Below are positions 22,901 to 35,399 of a stretch of 64,000 nucleotides of DNA, in pieces (position 1 is the first letter of the stretch; every line of letters starts with the position of its first letter). This DNA comes from Cephalotrichum gorgonifer (Eukaryota; Ascomycota; Sordariomycetes; Microascales; Microascaceae). The position numbers and the translations under genes were made by a program. The stretch is from NCBI GenBank assembly GCA_900312665.1, contig ONZQ02000022.1, positions 1 to 64,000 on the forward strand. Reading direction: 5' to 3'. Below the pieces are notes generated by a model. That model worked only from the letters and a program-made list of their open reading frames with translations, was not told the origin of the DNA and made no database searches.

Positions 22901-25705
22901 CGCGCGCGTATACGTAGTCTATAGGCTTCACGTGGCACGAATGTAACATACCATCTGCAGGCTGAATCTTCGACGGCCCGAAAGAAGCTATTAAAGCCCC
23001 GCCTACATTGGACGATTCCGCCTAACCTTGCCGGCCATGCGAGGGGTGCAACCACCGTAGGAACTTAGGTATATGAATCACTTGTCCAGGTCAGGACGTA
23101 TGCATGCCGTCAGCACATATCACAGAGGACGGGGCATGCGGCGGTGAAGCTCCATTCCTCATCCGTTAACAAAGTGCAGGAGAAGGGAAAAGCCTTAGAG
23201 AGCGGGGCGTTATCATGCAGCCAGGGTTCGCGATGATTCGGACCCTTGAATTGGAGACCAAGGGAATTGGGGGCCAAGGGCGGTCGTGAATATTTTAGCT
23301 CACGGCACCCTCCCATCATGTCAACAAAATAGCCCGGGCAGAAGTGGCCCGGACAGCCTTGTAATATCCGCATGAGACTTCCCGAGCCATGCACCCCACA
23401 CACACAGGCAGAATAGGGTTCTTCAGAGGGTTCTCAAGGGTGAAGCTGTGACTGGATGCGCTCGGCCTCGGACCAGGCACCCGAATGGGCCCAGTATTAT
23501 AATCCTTCGAAAACTCAGACATGGAGCACTTCTTGGCGAGAGGGGTTTTATATTGTAGGGAAGTCACAACTACGGAGAATGCTCTTGAGGGGTTTCCTTG
23601 GACGAAAATGTAACGTAGACAGGGTTGCTAGAGCATAAGGATTGGGGGTGAAGCCCTTTGCAATCCCCGTTTGTACCCGAGACTGATGTAAGTGTCCGTC
23701 ATGCCTAAGTCTGTAGCCTTTCGCACGGCCCAGTCTAGGTAATGAGGCGAACCGGCATGTCTCGGTTCTCAACTAATAAACAAGCCAGTCCCTCCCGCAA
23801 CAGAATTTATATGGCTTCATGGGATGGAGGAGGAATCTGGCCATAAATTGTCATGTGGGGGGTTCGGAGTATTAGTGAGAAGCCTCTGCAGGTGGTGAGT
23901 CGGGTGAGATGATTCGTAAGATTATGGGTCTCGACCATGCAGACGGAGGTGTGGGGCAATGCAGTAGCTTTCAGGTGGATATTAATCGGTTACCGGCCGG
24001 GGAAGGTTTTCGGAAGCGGCGGAGGTCACATTCAAGCACGAGAGCGCGCTTATTCTAAGACGTAGAAGGAGAACATGCATTCAACTGAAGTGGCTTCATG
24101 GGAGGACCTAACCACGATGGTGGGTCAGCCTCTCCAGCGAAGCGAGGAAGTAGTGTTATAATATCTCGCATGATAAAGGCCGCCCATCTTCGTGGTGGTG
24201 GAGGGCTTCCGTATGAGCGGTCGGCCAAGTACTCCGTGGTCTTGCGGGCGGCGGTGCGGACTGAGTGGCCATATTAGGAAGTTCGTCCGGGTTTACTTCG
24301 GAAACAAGGTCTGCCGATCAGTGTGGTTTAACATACTTACTTGTATTTGCACTCCATAACTACGTACTACAAGTACGTAGTCTGGTTCGTTCAGGGACCA
24401 GGGACCAGGGGATAGGGGCTAGAACCTCCTCGCAGCAAGCCACCTCAGTTGATGGAGGGGGCGCCAAGGCTGACTGACCTGGCAGGGAGTACTACGTATC
24501 GTCTGTTGCCAAGTTTGAAACACGGTCTTGCCTTGCCGGTAATTAGAACTAGGTCCCGTTAAAATACGACAATACTTGTACAGCGTGGGGAAGTAAGTGT
24601 GTGTCGGTCTGCGCAAGTTCGTCGTTGTGGGAGGCTCCGTCTTTTGTGTGGCAGCGGGTATTAGTCTCGCATTGACACAGCCAGCGCTTTGTGGCGTGAA
24701 AGTGCAAGGCATTCAGCAAGGCGCTAAACAATACGCCAAGAAAGGCAATGGATAGGAGCCCTGATTGAGACGTCGGCCAACGAATTGATAGAGAAATTGC
24801 TCGAAGTATTTTTTTAGTAGTCGTGACACCGGTCGAGGCACTAAATCGTGGCCATGACGCCGGCGACAAGTCTCGAACCCATGACGACGCCAAATCAAGT
24901 TTTACTTGGCGCGCTAAAACATAATCCTGTCGAGATTCGAGCATGAGGTTGCGCTGGAAGAATCCTTCCGCAAGGTGGATTACGAGTATGCCAATAGAAG
25001 TCACGGTTACTTCGATTTAACTCTATGTACGGGGAATTGATCGGCATACCTAGTCGGCTGCAAAAAGGAACGGAAAGTCTCTCGCAAACGGAATATGCCA
25101 GGGGTGCCGTTGCTTTTGTCTTTTCCGGTCCCGGCCATTGGATCCTGCCCAGTATCCAACAACCTCGTGCAAGTACTAATACCCCGAGGCCGGTTGCGGC
25201 ACCTGCGGGCGTCCGCCACAAAAAATGCTCCATAAATGGCCACTCCCGACGCTATATCTTTCCTGGCGCGGCATAGCGGATGAGGGGTGAGATGGCTAAC
25301 CTTCGGCCTCGCATATCCAAGGTTACTCTTACATCATAGCGGGGCGGAGGCAAATTTGGAAGGATCTGAAGGACAAAAGTACCCGGCGATCTCAGGCCCA
25401 CTCTCGCTTCTCTTTCCGGCCCGACAGGCGAACTGACTCGTGCTTATGAGTGGTCAACCTTACAAGGGGAAGTATAGCCACACCTCGATCGCGATACGTA
25501 GTAATTGGCCTGCCAGTGAATTCTCCTCCACTGCCATGCTGACGTGATAGCCGAACATCCCCGGATACAACTAGGAGTACTTGTTTTAACCCCATAAACT
25601 TGGAGAAACAAGCGTGCGGGGGATGGGCCCGCTTTCCCCATCCGGGGTGAGCCTAGCAAGAACGGCCTGCTGTCAATGTTTGGGCAAAAACGCGAAAGAC
25701 AGAGG
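19914..25705. other. Long gene-poor intergenic stretch (5.8 kb)
   Basis: I found no gene I can support. Short frames on both strands (for example around 20807-21283, 22681-23055 and 24549-25004 on the minus strand) have no domain and no conserved-looking sequence. A near-perfect inverted repeat is listed separately at 24359-24381. The stretch may hold regulatory or non-coding transcripts, but nothing in the sequence shows this. Confidence 0.5.
24359..24381. repeat. Inverted repeat ACTACGTAC / GTACGTAGT
   Basis: Nine-base arms at 24359-24367 and 24373-24381 are perfectly complementary around a 5-base spacer. No coding region lies nearby. Confidence 0.6.
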
Positions 25706-25715
25706 TGTATATAAG
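25706..25715 (+). promoter_or_regulatory. TATA box of the sugar transporter gene
   Basis: TGTATATAAG lies about 120 bp before the ATG at 25832. Confidence 0.5.
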
Positions 25716-25831
25716 CTCTCTGGCCCACCAAGCTCTGTCCCAGTGCCGATCCCTTGGTCCTCTATGTGTCGCGTCTCTGAATCTCTCATGCTCTCGGAAT
25801 ACTAGCAAGTGAAATAATACTCGTAGCCACT

Positions 25832-28334
25832 ATGTCGGAGAAGCCGTCCCCCGTGGCGATCACGCCCAATAGCCCGTCCACGTCGGACGTTCACAATGCC
25901 ACTGAGCCAGACGAGAAGATCGCGACTGGGGATGAGAAGCCTTCAAACAACCCAAGGGCTCCCCCAGCCGCTGCCGGCAGAGCTTCCGCTCTCAACATCG
26001 TCGAGAACCCGCTGATGGTGAGATTCCGCGATTTGCCTTCGTCCTACCCACCGTCGCTCCGAGCGCTGACGCTGATCCCTGCTCTCCCGCCACACAGAAA
26101 ACCTCCCCAGAGCAGACTGTCAACGATGCCCGCGCCTTCGCCGAGGCAAACGGCCTGTCCGAACACGCTGACCTCTTCGGCCGCGCTGCTCTCGTCGCGC
26201 GCGACCAGGACCGATTCCAGATGCTCACCGAGCTCACCGACGACGAGCGCACCGCCCTCCAGTACGAGAAGGACCACAAGTGGTACGGTCCCAAGATGCT
26301 CTGGTACTCCATCGGCCTGTGCGCCGTCGGAGCCGCCACGCAGGGGTGGGATCAGACCGGAGCCAACGGCGCCAACTTGAACTTCCATCAAGAATTCAAC
26401 ATCGCCGGGCATGGAAAGGACGAATGGATCGTCGGCCTGGTCAACGCTATCATCTTCTTAACGGCTGGCCTCATGTGAGTATAGCCACCTTTTGCCTTTC
26501 CTGGCCTCGTTACCACCATGCGGTGACTGACTGACCCTTGTGGCTGCGTAGTGGTGCTTTCATCGTGGATCCCCTTAACCACTACTTGGGCCGAAGGGGC
26601 GAGATTTTCGTTACTGCTATCTGTCTCACCGCCACCCCAATTGGATCCGGCTTCGCGAGATCATGGCAAGAGCTCTTTGCCGCGAGATTCGTCATGGGAA
26701 TCGGAATCGGCGCGAAAAATGCAACTGTCCCCATCTACTCCGCCGAGATGGCTCCGCATCGTACTCGTGGTGCCCTCGTCATGTTCTGGCAGCTCTGGGT
26801 CGTCGCTGGTAAGCCTCGCTTCTAACCCCCGCGTACCGCGGAATTTGCTAACTTGCCATCTTTAGGTATCTTCCTCGGATTCTGCGCCAATGTCATCGTC
26901 AAGGACACCGGTAAGATTGCGTGGCGCCTCCAGCTTGGCTCAGCCTTCATCCCGTCCTTGATCCTCATGATTGGCATCTACTTCTGCCCCGAGTCCCCAC
27001 GTTGGCTTATGAAGAAGGGGAGGATGCCCGAGGCATTCCATTCCATGACTCGTCTGCGAGCCCATCCTATCATCGCCGCCAGAGACTTCTACTACTCCTA
27101 CGTCATCTACCAGGAGGAGCTCAAACTGGCTAGTGGCGCGGGTTACTTCCGCCGCATGGCAGACTGCTTCACCGTCCCGAGGATCAGGCGCGCCAACTAC
27201 GGCGCCTCTACCGTCATGATCGCCCAGCAGATGTGTGGAATCAACAGTGCGTCACCCTCCATCATGACATCCACAGAGATATGTAGATCAGTCCTGACAA
27301 CATACAGTTATCTCCTTCTACAGCTCGAGCATCTTCACGGACGTTGGCTATACACAGACGGAGGCCCTGTACGCGTCCTTGGGGTACGGTGCAATCCAGG
27401 TTGTTGCTACGATCCCTACTCTGTTTATGATTGACACGAAGGGCCGGAGAACCCTGACTTTGGCTGTGAGTCGCTGGCCCAGCATATCACTTCCTACCAC
27501 CCTTAGCCCCCCACACAACTGAATGGCGCACAACGGGACTAATCATGTGCTCTTTGTAGACCTTCCCTTTTATGTGTATCTTCTTGTTAGCCGGCGGTCT
27601 ATCACTCCTTAATGATACGGAAAATCGTGCGGCAAAGATTGGACCAGTTGTCTTGTATGTTCGACCCCAGAGCTTTTGCACTAGTATTCCTGACTAACTT
27701 GATTCCTCTTGGCTAGGTTCATCTACCTCTTCACCATCGCATACTCTCTGGGTGAAGGTCCGGTCGCATTCCAGTACTCGGCCGAGGTGTTCCCCACCAT
27801 CCAGCGTGAGCAGGGAATGGCCTGGGCTGTCTGCATCAACAACACCTTCGGTAAGCGTTGCAACCCCAACTCAGACAATAGTCGGAAACCATACTAACAG
27901 AGCCTTGTGTAGCTGGTGTCCTTAGCTTGACGTTCCCTCCCATGAGGCGCGCCATGACTCAAACCGGAGCTTGTAAGTGGACATTCTTCGTGGAATCAGC
28001 TTCAACCCCGACGACGTCGCTGACCCTAGTTTCTAGTCGGCTTCTATGCCGGCCTTAACCTCGTCGCCTGGGCCATGATCTTCTTCTTCGTGCGAGAGAC
28101 CAAGCAGCTTACGCTTGAGGAGTTAGACCGTAAGTAAAACCCTGCATACGCTGTTTAGTCTAGTGCTAATAGCTCCCCGCAGAGGTCTTCTCTGTCCCCA
28201 CGAAGGACTATATTTCCCACGAGACAACCGTGTGGCTTCCCTACTTCGTCAAGAAGCACGTCCTGCGCAAGGATATTCCCAAGCCCCCGGCGATTATCGA
28301 CATCGGCACTGACAAGGTCGACGCCACCCCTTGA
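25832..28334 (+). CDS. Sugar/polyol transporter, MFS SP family, ten exons
   Basis: Exons 25832-26017, 26098-26474, 26552-26808, 26866-27246, 27308-27465, 27560-27654, 27717-27850, 27913-27972, 28037-28129 and 28183-28334 join in frame to 630 aa through nine GT-AG introns of 53-94 bp. After a ~150-residue hydrophilic N-terminal part come 12 membrane segments. Sugar-transporter signatures are GWDQTGANGANL in helix 1, LGRRG after helix 2, P-E-S-P-R-W-L after helix 6, QQMCGIN in helix 7 and G-E-G-P-V-A-F-Q-Y-S-A-E-V-F in helix 10. The long N-terminus with a DDERTALQ-type motif is seen in a fungal clade often annotated as myo-inositol or polyol transporters; the substrate is not proven. It probably sits in the plasma membrane as a proton symporter. 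Confidence 0.9.
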
Positions 28335-29633
28335 GTGTCCATCCCTAGGACGACCACAGCTCCGGGGAAACCCCCATAAGATGCGTCACAGTTCACGCTC
28401 AAGTGAAATACGACGCACCCTGGCAGGAAACTTCCCTGTTTTGTCGCCTGAAATATCAAGGGCTACCTTAGCGAATACCCGATAGACTCTACTAGAGCTA
28501 TATAAAATACCCTATTTGTCTTTTCGTAATATTTCCTCGAGTATCAACCGTATACGTAGGAACTTTATATTCCTGGTAATTCCAATGGTAGGATCACTAT
28601 CTTACCGCGTCACGTTAACTATAAAATGGCTTCATATTAATATGTAGCCCTTGAAGAGCACCAAAGGGTGTCACTCCAACTCACGTATCCGCAGTCACCA
28701 TCAGTCGAGCCAGTGGTCGATATAATATAACGCCAATAGTCTCAAGCACCCGATAGGCAAACCGTCCTGGAGCATGCGAAATCCTGAGTTCGAGAAATCC
28801 CACTTAAGAATAAGGAGTTTAGTCCCATGGTAGGGCTTGCCGATTGTAGGGCGAGTGGCAAGGGATTTAGTTCCAACCACCCGCCGCTCATTCCAGCCCT
28901 AGCAGAGTCTGGGGTACCAAGTAGAGGGTGGTGTTGCTCCGCCCTTGCAATGGCCATGGTTATACCAACCAGTCTGAGCCTACCATGGTGTTGGTAATCG
29001 AAGGGCGGGGACAGCTGGGCCCACCGCATCTACTGGGCATCAATAGATAGCTGTATAAGGTTCCAAAAAGGCGGAGTCAAAGATGGGGACAGAGACGCGC
29101 AGTACAACTAGAGCTTGCTGTAGATTCCGCGGAAGGTGTGCACAGAGGGGTAATTAACCTAACACATGAAACCTAAGAGGCAGAACAAAGCGGACAAAGG
29201 TCTCTATATATGATGAGATTACTGCGGATGGATGAAGTTTATGAGAAGATAGTGTCTAAGGTCAACGCAACTGAAGGGGAAGGAAGGTAATAAAGGTAAG
29301 GCTGAAACCCCCGCCCCACACGCGTCGGATCTTCCTACCATGCTTTTCTAAGGCCGCCCTCTGTTCTGAGTATTCGAGACCTCTTCTTTGACCGACCAGA
29401 TGTCTTTTATAGGGCCACCGTTAGATCGGTAACGTTGATTCTCAGCCGGAAGAGATGATGGTCGGTCAGGTCTCTCGGCTGGTTACGGAGCAGCCTGGCC
29501 AACTAGGCGCTCTCGGGAATCTGAAGGTCGATCTTTGGCTCGAAATATTCTTCTTCTGCTTCACCGAGGAACAGTCTGCCAATATCCCAGGTTGATTGGT
29601 GTTGGAATACCTGCAATGTTACGTTGTGTCCTA
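28335..29633. other. Intergenic stretch, no gene supported
   Basis: This lies between the 3' ends of the sugar transporter and the first sulfatase gene. Only short, featureless open frames are present. A GAGTTCGAGAAATCC word near 28780 recalls a tRNA B box, but no tRNA fold follows. Confidence 0.55.
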
Positions 29634-31476
29634 TTATACAACATCCTCTAAATCACTTTCTGTCCACTCCTCTTCCTGGTAAGCATATGCCTGCTCCACT
29701 GTCTTGATATCAACTATGCCGTTTCTCTCCGCATACTCCTTCCAATGCCTCAGCATCTCGACCAGTTTTTCCGGCTTCTCCTCCCTTAAGTCCACCGCCT
29801 CGGCTAGGTCACTCGAGAGGTCATACAACTCCCATTGTCCCGTTCCCCACGGTGGGGGCAGCCGCACAATCTTCCACGACCCCTTCCGCAGAGCTTGGCG
29901 CCCGATGAATTCCCATCCCGTTATTGTGTCGTCGTCATGTATGTTCTCCGCCTCAGCCATCATGTACCGGTTCCAGCTCTTCCCTAATATTCCCTCGATT
30001 GGCTTGCCCTTGTACTCCTGCCCGGGATGTTGCACACCTGCCAGCTCGAGGACGGTTGGGAGGATGTCCATGACGGTGCAGTATTGGTGGCTGACTATTC
30101 CGTTCCGTTTCCACTTAGGGTAACTGACGAGCGAGCATACCCTGATCCCCCCTTGGTGCGTGAAAAACTTGTACAGCTTACTCGGAGCGGTCCCCACCTG
30201 CGCCCAGCGGTTCCCATACCAGCAGAACGAATTCGGGGCGCCGAGATTCTCGAGCGAATTGTCGAAGTATTTCACCAGTCCTGGAATGACGTTTCGGTTC
30301 GCCGGCGCTGCCTCGAGCTGCGTGCCTTCTGCACCATTGTCAGACAAGAAGAAGATAACCGTATTGTCGCGCTGGCCGGTGGACTCGAGGTATTCTAGGA
30401 CCTTGCCGATATTATAGTCCATGCGCTCCACCATGCCAGCGAAGACTTCCATCTTACGGGCAGATCGCTTCCGCGCCAGGTCGTCGCGCTGCTCCCAGTC
30501 CCGGTTAGACATGCGCTTCGGATATGTCTGGAAGACAGCGGGCTTCGCGTCCCGCGGTATGAAGCCTAGGTTCCTGAGTCTTTCGATACGCTCCTCCCTG
30601 ATGCGTTCCGGTCCCGCGTCATACCGGCCGTGGTATTTTTGAATGTATTCCTTTGATACCTGTAGAGGGAAATGAGGTGCCTGAAAAGGCAAGTATGCAA
30701 AGAATGGTCGCTCATCGTCGGCTTTCCGATCTTTGAGGTACGAGACCAAGCGGTCCGCGAAGTAATCCGACGAGTAATAACCTTCAGGGAGATTTGTCGT
30801 CCACTCATCCTCGTCGAGGTACAAACCGTCCCGCCCGCCGCGGATCATTGGCTTGTATTTGTAATCCTCGGGCTTGAGAGTAGGCTCCCAGCCGTGATGG
30901 TTTCCGCCGCCGAGGAGAAAGGTGAAGGATTTTTCGAAGCCGCGCGCCTTGGGTGAGTGGGCCTTAGTAGCACCGAGGTGCCACTTTCCGGCCATGACGT
31001 TGTAGTACCCGGCGTCTCTTAGCAGTTCCGGCATCGTGACGACTCTACTCAGTCGAATGATGCGTTAGTGGTTTCTTCATAGGAAACGAGAAACGAACCC
31101 TTTCCTCCATCTAAGCCGGAGAGAAGGTTGAAAACCGCGGCGGGTCCAAATCGTACCTATCACTAAGATGGCCGAGGTACGCGGGTTGGTCCTTGTACTC
31201 TGGGATCGAATACCTGCCGACGTGGAACTCGGGAATAGTGCCTAGCCCGGATAGGTGCGCGCTTGTGCCAGTCATGATCATGGATCGAGAGGGCGAGCAG
31301 GCGGGTGAGGCTTGGAAGTCGCTGAAGCGCACTCCGGTGTTGCCGAGAGCATCGATATTGGGGGTATGAATTTCGCCACCGAAGCAGCCCGGGTCGGTGA
31401 AACCCAGGTCATCGGCGACGATGACGAGGAAGTTTGGTCTAGTGTCGTTCGGAGACATGGTCGAAGGGGATGGCAT
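29634..31476 (-). CDS. Type I sulfatase without signal peptide
   Basis: Two exons (31476-31157 and 31044-29634) with a 112-bp intron give 576 aa. The acceptor at 31045 gives the family-like join HLSDRVVTMPELLRDAGY. The N-terminal strand VIVADDLG holds the metal-binding Asp pair. CSPSR at residues 60-64 is the sulfatase signature whose Cys is converted to formylglycine. K-W-H-L-G follows in exon 2, and F-L-S-D-N-G-A-E-G further on contributes metal ligands. The enzyme should hydrolyse aryl, alkyl or carbohydrate sulfate esters. No signal peptide is visible, so it may act inside the cell on imported substrate. It is divergent from the MFS transporter at 32361, which hints at shared control. Confidence 0.92.
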
Positions 31477-32360
31477 GGCGCTCGAGTAAGATGCTGTTAA
31501 GATAGAGGGAATAGAAGAGGGAACCGGGTTGCCAGAAGCCGGAGATTTTATGCGTCAGGTGAAGAAAGACACGTTGGCGCCTACCGGGGGAAAAGGATCG
31601 ATGTAGCCTGTGTATGATAACATCTCTTGAACTGCCGGCCGACTGTTAGTTAGGGGAGGGGCTAGCTCTTGGAGTCTTTACATATAGCTGAAGTTAGCCC
31701 AGATAGAGTACTCGGTAGTTGCCCACCTCTCCCTAGACATTGGCAATAGGTGAGACAAAGTCCTCCTCACTATTTGACTCCACAGGATCCCTCTCTCCCC
31801 ACGGCATTCTGGATGCGGCTCCCCGCGGCTCCCCATGTCTCCCCATGTCTCCCCGTCTAGCCCCGCACGTCCACCATTCGTCCCCACAACGCCGTGCGCG
31901 AGCCCACTTCCCCACATCCTACCCATGCATATCCCCGCATCCAGCTTGAATCTTGGCCCCGCTTTCATTAGCGCCTCTGCATCTTCTTGTTGACATGGGT
32001 AAGACCCCTTTCGCACGCCACGCCAATTAATGATGGTGCCCCCAAGGGGCTCGCCATGCACAGTGATTTTTGGCAGACTTTGATTTTGGGGCACTTATGA
32101 ACTCCCGTCGTGGTCGAGACTCTAGAACTCGGCAAATCGATCTGTTGGGAAATAATCTAGCTAGGACTTGGGAGCCGGGACGAGAAACATTGACTCTGCT
32201 TTGTTCATCCCTCCCTAGACTTGGAGCGACCGGTTTAAAAGGAGCGGGTGCGTAACACCTTCGCTAAGTGATCCCCGTCTGTCCTCGGTTCCTTCCGAGT
32301 ACACAACTCCCCGTCTCCTCATCAAGAAATCGATCCGTTGGCAAAGGCCTTCACCTCAGA
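31477..32360. promoter_or_regulatory. Divergent promoter region, sulfatase / MFS transporter
   Basis: An 884-bp region separates the two start codons and can drive both genes. It contains a repeated CTCCCCATGT word near 31825-31860 and the CYS3-like element listed next. No open frame with coding features is present; the 60-138 codon frames are low-complexity. Confidence 0.5.
31614..31623. promoter_or_regulatory. Near-match to a CYS3/MetR sulfur-regulation site
   Basis: ATGATAACAT differs at one position from the palindromic ATGRYRYCAT consensus known for the Neurospora CYS3 bZIP activator of sulfur-scavenging genes. It lies 138 bp upstream of the sulfatase ATG. One near-match in this much sequence can occur by chance. 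Confidence 0.3.
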
Positions 32361-34026
32361 ATGGCAGTTGGAATCATTTCCACCACCACCGCCACCGCCG
32401 CGGAAGGCCGCACTACGTGGTCCGAAAACAGACGCTGCATCATCCTCTGCTTCTTCGTCTCCCTGGCCTCCCTCCAATATGGACTCGATCTGTCCGTCAT
32501 CAACTCGGCCCAGGCCCTCAAAGGCTTCCTAATGGTCTTTGGCCACCCGAACCCCAATGCCCCGAACGGATACGGCATTTCCCCGTCCTTCCAGCAGGCT
32601 ATTACTAGCATGATGAACGTCGGCGTTATCGTCGGGTCCTTCTGCCTCGAAACGTGCGCTTACTATCTCGGCCGGCGGCGAGACTTCCTCTGCGCAGCAA
32701 CGGTGGGTGCCGCCGCCAACACTATCCTCATTGTCTCGACGAACAAGGCGGCCATCATCTTCGGTAGGTTCCTCTTCGGGGTCTCGAATGGGCTGTTCCT
32801 GGGCTGCACGACAATCTACATATCCGAAGTCTCCCCGTCACACCTCCGCGGCTCTCTCATCAGCTTCCAGCAGCTCTCCATCTGCATTGGGACCGTCATC
32901 GGCACCGTCGTCAACAATCGCACCAAAAACATCGAGTCCCGACTGGCCTACCAAATCCCGCTCTTCACCCTCTACGTTATCCCCACCTTCTGCCTCGTTA
33001 TGGCGTTCGTCATCCCAGAGTCTCCCCGATGGCTCATGCTCAGGGGCCGCCCGGAGCTTGCTCGTACCCACCTGGCCCGTCTCCGTGGGTCCAAGTTCCC
33101 CACGGAGCTCATGGAGGAGGAGCTCACCGCCATCGGAGATGCTATCAAAGCCGAGAAGGAGATGGGTCTCCGCAGATGGGCCGCCCTGCAGCTGATGTTC
33201 TCGCGTGCCGAGCTACGCCGCACACTTCTCACATTCGCAGCGGGTACATTCCACGGGGCTTCGGGATTCCCTTTCATTTCTAGCTACAAGACGTACTTTT
33301 TCCAGGTGGCGGGGTCTACAGATGCCTTCATCGACTCTATCCTGGTAACGACCATCTCCCTCCTCGGTGCCATCGGCGGTGTGTTCCTGAACCGGTTCAT
33401 TGGACGTCGGCCGATGCTAATAGGCGGTTTTTCTATACAATCTGCCCTCATGCTCGTCATCGGTGCCACCTGGGCCGCAGTACCGGGTACGGTGACTACG
33501 GGTAAAGTGGTGGTGGCCATGGTGATCATATTCCAATGTGTCTTCTCTGCGGGCTGCGGACCGACGCCATTCATTGTGGGAGGGGAGATTCCGAGCAACC
33601 GGCTCCGAGCCATGACTTACGGCATGGGAAACGGCATTGGCTTCATTGCCAACTTTTTAATTTCATTGACAACGCCGTACTTCATTAATCCGGAGGCCCT
33701 GAACATCGGCCCAAGGGGTGAGGCCAACTCTTCCTCTCGGTCTTCTACCATTCGACTGGATGCTAACCTCTCCTCCATTGCAGTCGGATTTATTTGGGCG
33801 GCTTCGAACTTCATAAGTGCCATATTCGTCTTCTTCTTCCTACCGGTAAGTGTTTCACAGATAACTAGAAACCGGGAAGCACGTCTAACACGACTCAACC
33901 GCGTAGGAAACCCACCGACGCACCCTCGAAAACCTAGACGAGATGTTCTACGCTAAGATTCCAGCACGGAAGTTCAAGAGTGAGGAAAAACATCCCTCAA
34001 ATTTCACCGTATCACAGGATACGTAG
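32361..34026 (+). CDS. MFS sugar transporter next to sulfatase
   Basis: Exons 32361-33717, 33784-33845 and 33907-34026 (introns of 66 and 61 bp) give 512 aa. The frame is open further upstream from a GTG, but the first ATG is at 32361. It has about 12 membrane helices with SP-family marks: Y-G-L-D in helix 1, L-G-R-R-R after helix 2, G-R-F-L-F-G-V helix 4, Y-I-S-E-V-S-P-S-H-L-R-G after it, P-E-S-P-R-W-L-M after helix 6, and P-E-T-H-R-R-T-L-E near the C-terminus. It resembles maltose/hexose-type permeases. Placement back to back with a sulfatase suggests uptake of a sugar or sulfated sugar freed by the locus; the substrate is not shown by the sequence. Confidence 0.9.
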
Positions 34027-34346
34027 TTTCTGCAGGTCGAACAAGGATACTGACGGCGTCGATCGCAGGCTATAACTGCACTGGTATCGTGTCCCAGAAC
34101 ACTGTGTATCGGGAGAAGGTTACGGGAATGGAATTGGAGAATCCGGAAAATCGAAATGCAGGGCGGAGCCGTGGTGATTGAGGCCCATGCGGTGTGGGCG
34201 ATGCCATCCGAAAAGGGGTATGTATGCACTGAGTTGGAGACGGCTACATCTTCTTCTATTGGATAGAGCAATCTGGTAACGGTTTGCTACATGTAGGATG
34301 GGGAAGTGGCGCCGGTGGGGGTATTTTCAATATCCTGTAGGGCGGC

Positions 34347-34604
34347 TCAAGTTGCTTTCTTCTCGCTATTGAACCTAACCGCGGCAGCCGTGGTATATAA
34401 GCGATTTGAACGGAATATCTCAGCAATTGCATGGTATTCCGCTCGCAGTTGATGGACATCGTTACGTCGTTCAAATTCCCGGATATCATCCTCGGTCGGG
34501 TAGATTGGGGCGTTCTCACCTCTGTTGAGTGGCGAACTCTGGAGTAGTTGAAAAAGCTCACGGTCATTCTTTGGCTGGCAGCTTGTTCTAACGGCCGATT
34601 CCAT
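34347..34604 (-). CDS. Small hypothetical ORF, possibly a gene fragment
   Basis: An 85-aa frame from a true ATG at 34604 is charged and helix-like (segments ENAPIYPTEDDIREFERRND and HQLRAEYHAIAEIF). From memory the pattern resembles the C-terminal helical part of fungal DUF3435 (FluG-domain or tyrosine-recombinase-like) proteins, which would make it a fragment. The resemblance is weak. A longer frame in another phase overlaps it and looks less protein-like. No start signals or neighbours support expression. Confidence 0.3.
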   Translation of the reverse strand: MESAVRTSCQPKNDRELFQLLQSSPLNRGENAPIYPTEDDIREFERRNDVHQLRAEYHAIAEIFRSNRLYTTAAAVRFNSEKKAT

Positions 34605-35399
34605 ATTACGCTGGATGTAGCTGCAGTGATAAAAGACAGGACCCCCATATAATTATGATGCTAGCGGCTGCAAAAGTTGTGCTACAGGTCTGGCTTACCT
34701 GCTACACTGCCTCCAGCTCCTCCTCGCATTGAACCTGATGGGCGTATTGACTCCCGTGCTCCAGCCACGTACCACGTCCGACTCCAAACTTTCCGTGGCG
34801 TCCTATCAGATATATCAAAACTTGGCTTCCTTCAAAGCCAGGCTTCCACGGTTCGGGCAAGTTTGTTAGAAATACGACAAGAAGCTATAGTTCAATGCAT
34901 GACTTTACTAGCCACACTATTAATTTAAATCTGCAATGCGAGAACTAGTAAACAGATAGGCTTTAGAGACCCTACTTGAACATATTTTAGGGCCTAGACA
35001 AGAGTTTGATCAACAAGTAGTGACCGTCATGTTGCCAACCCGGCACCTATTAGAGCTGAGGAAGAAAGGAAAGAATTCAGCACAGGCGTATTGCTAGACT
35101 GCAGGGTAGCAAGGGTCCAGTAGCTTCTCGTAAGGGCACAGTGTCATGATACTGACAACCTGAGTAATACGGAGTATTTCGTAGCGCCGAGAGCTCACAA
35201 GAGCAAGCGACCCCGACATGGAAATCCGCTGCAAGTTCAGCCGCACTCTAAAGCCTTGGTTGGAGACAAAAAGGGTTGCGAGCGAAGGGAGGCGATTGCA
35301 GAAGCGAGTCGGCCACATGATTGTGGGTCACTGGAATGAGACTGTGATGCACGAGGCGTCGGTCACATACTGTGGTGAGGACTCGGGAGTACCGGAACG
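34605..35399. other. Intergenic stretch, no gene supported
   Basis: Only short frames without recognisable content are present before the minisatellite. Confidence 0.5.

Noticed and set aside
24840..24900. A GGTTCGAGACT word on the minus strand resembling a tRNA B box
   Set aside because: The arms around it do not pair into a T stem and no A box or acceptor stem fits.
28740..28800. A GAGTTCGAGAAATCC word resembling a tRNA B box
   Set aside because: No cloverleaf can be built from the flanks.
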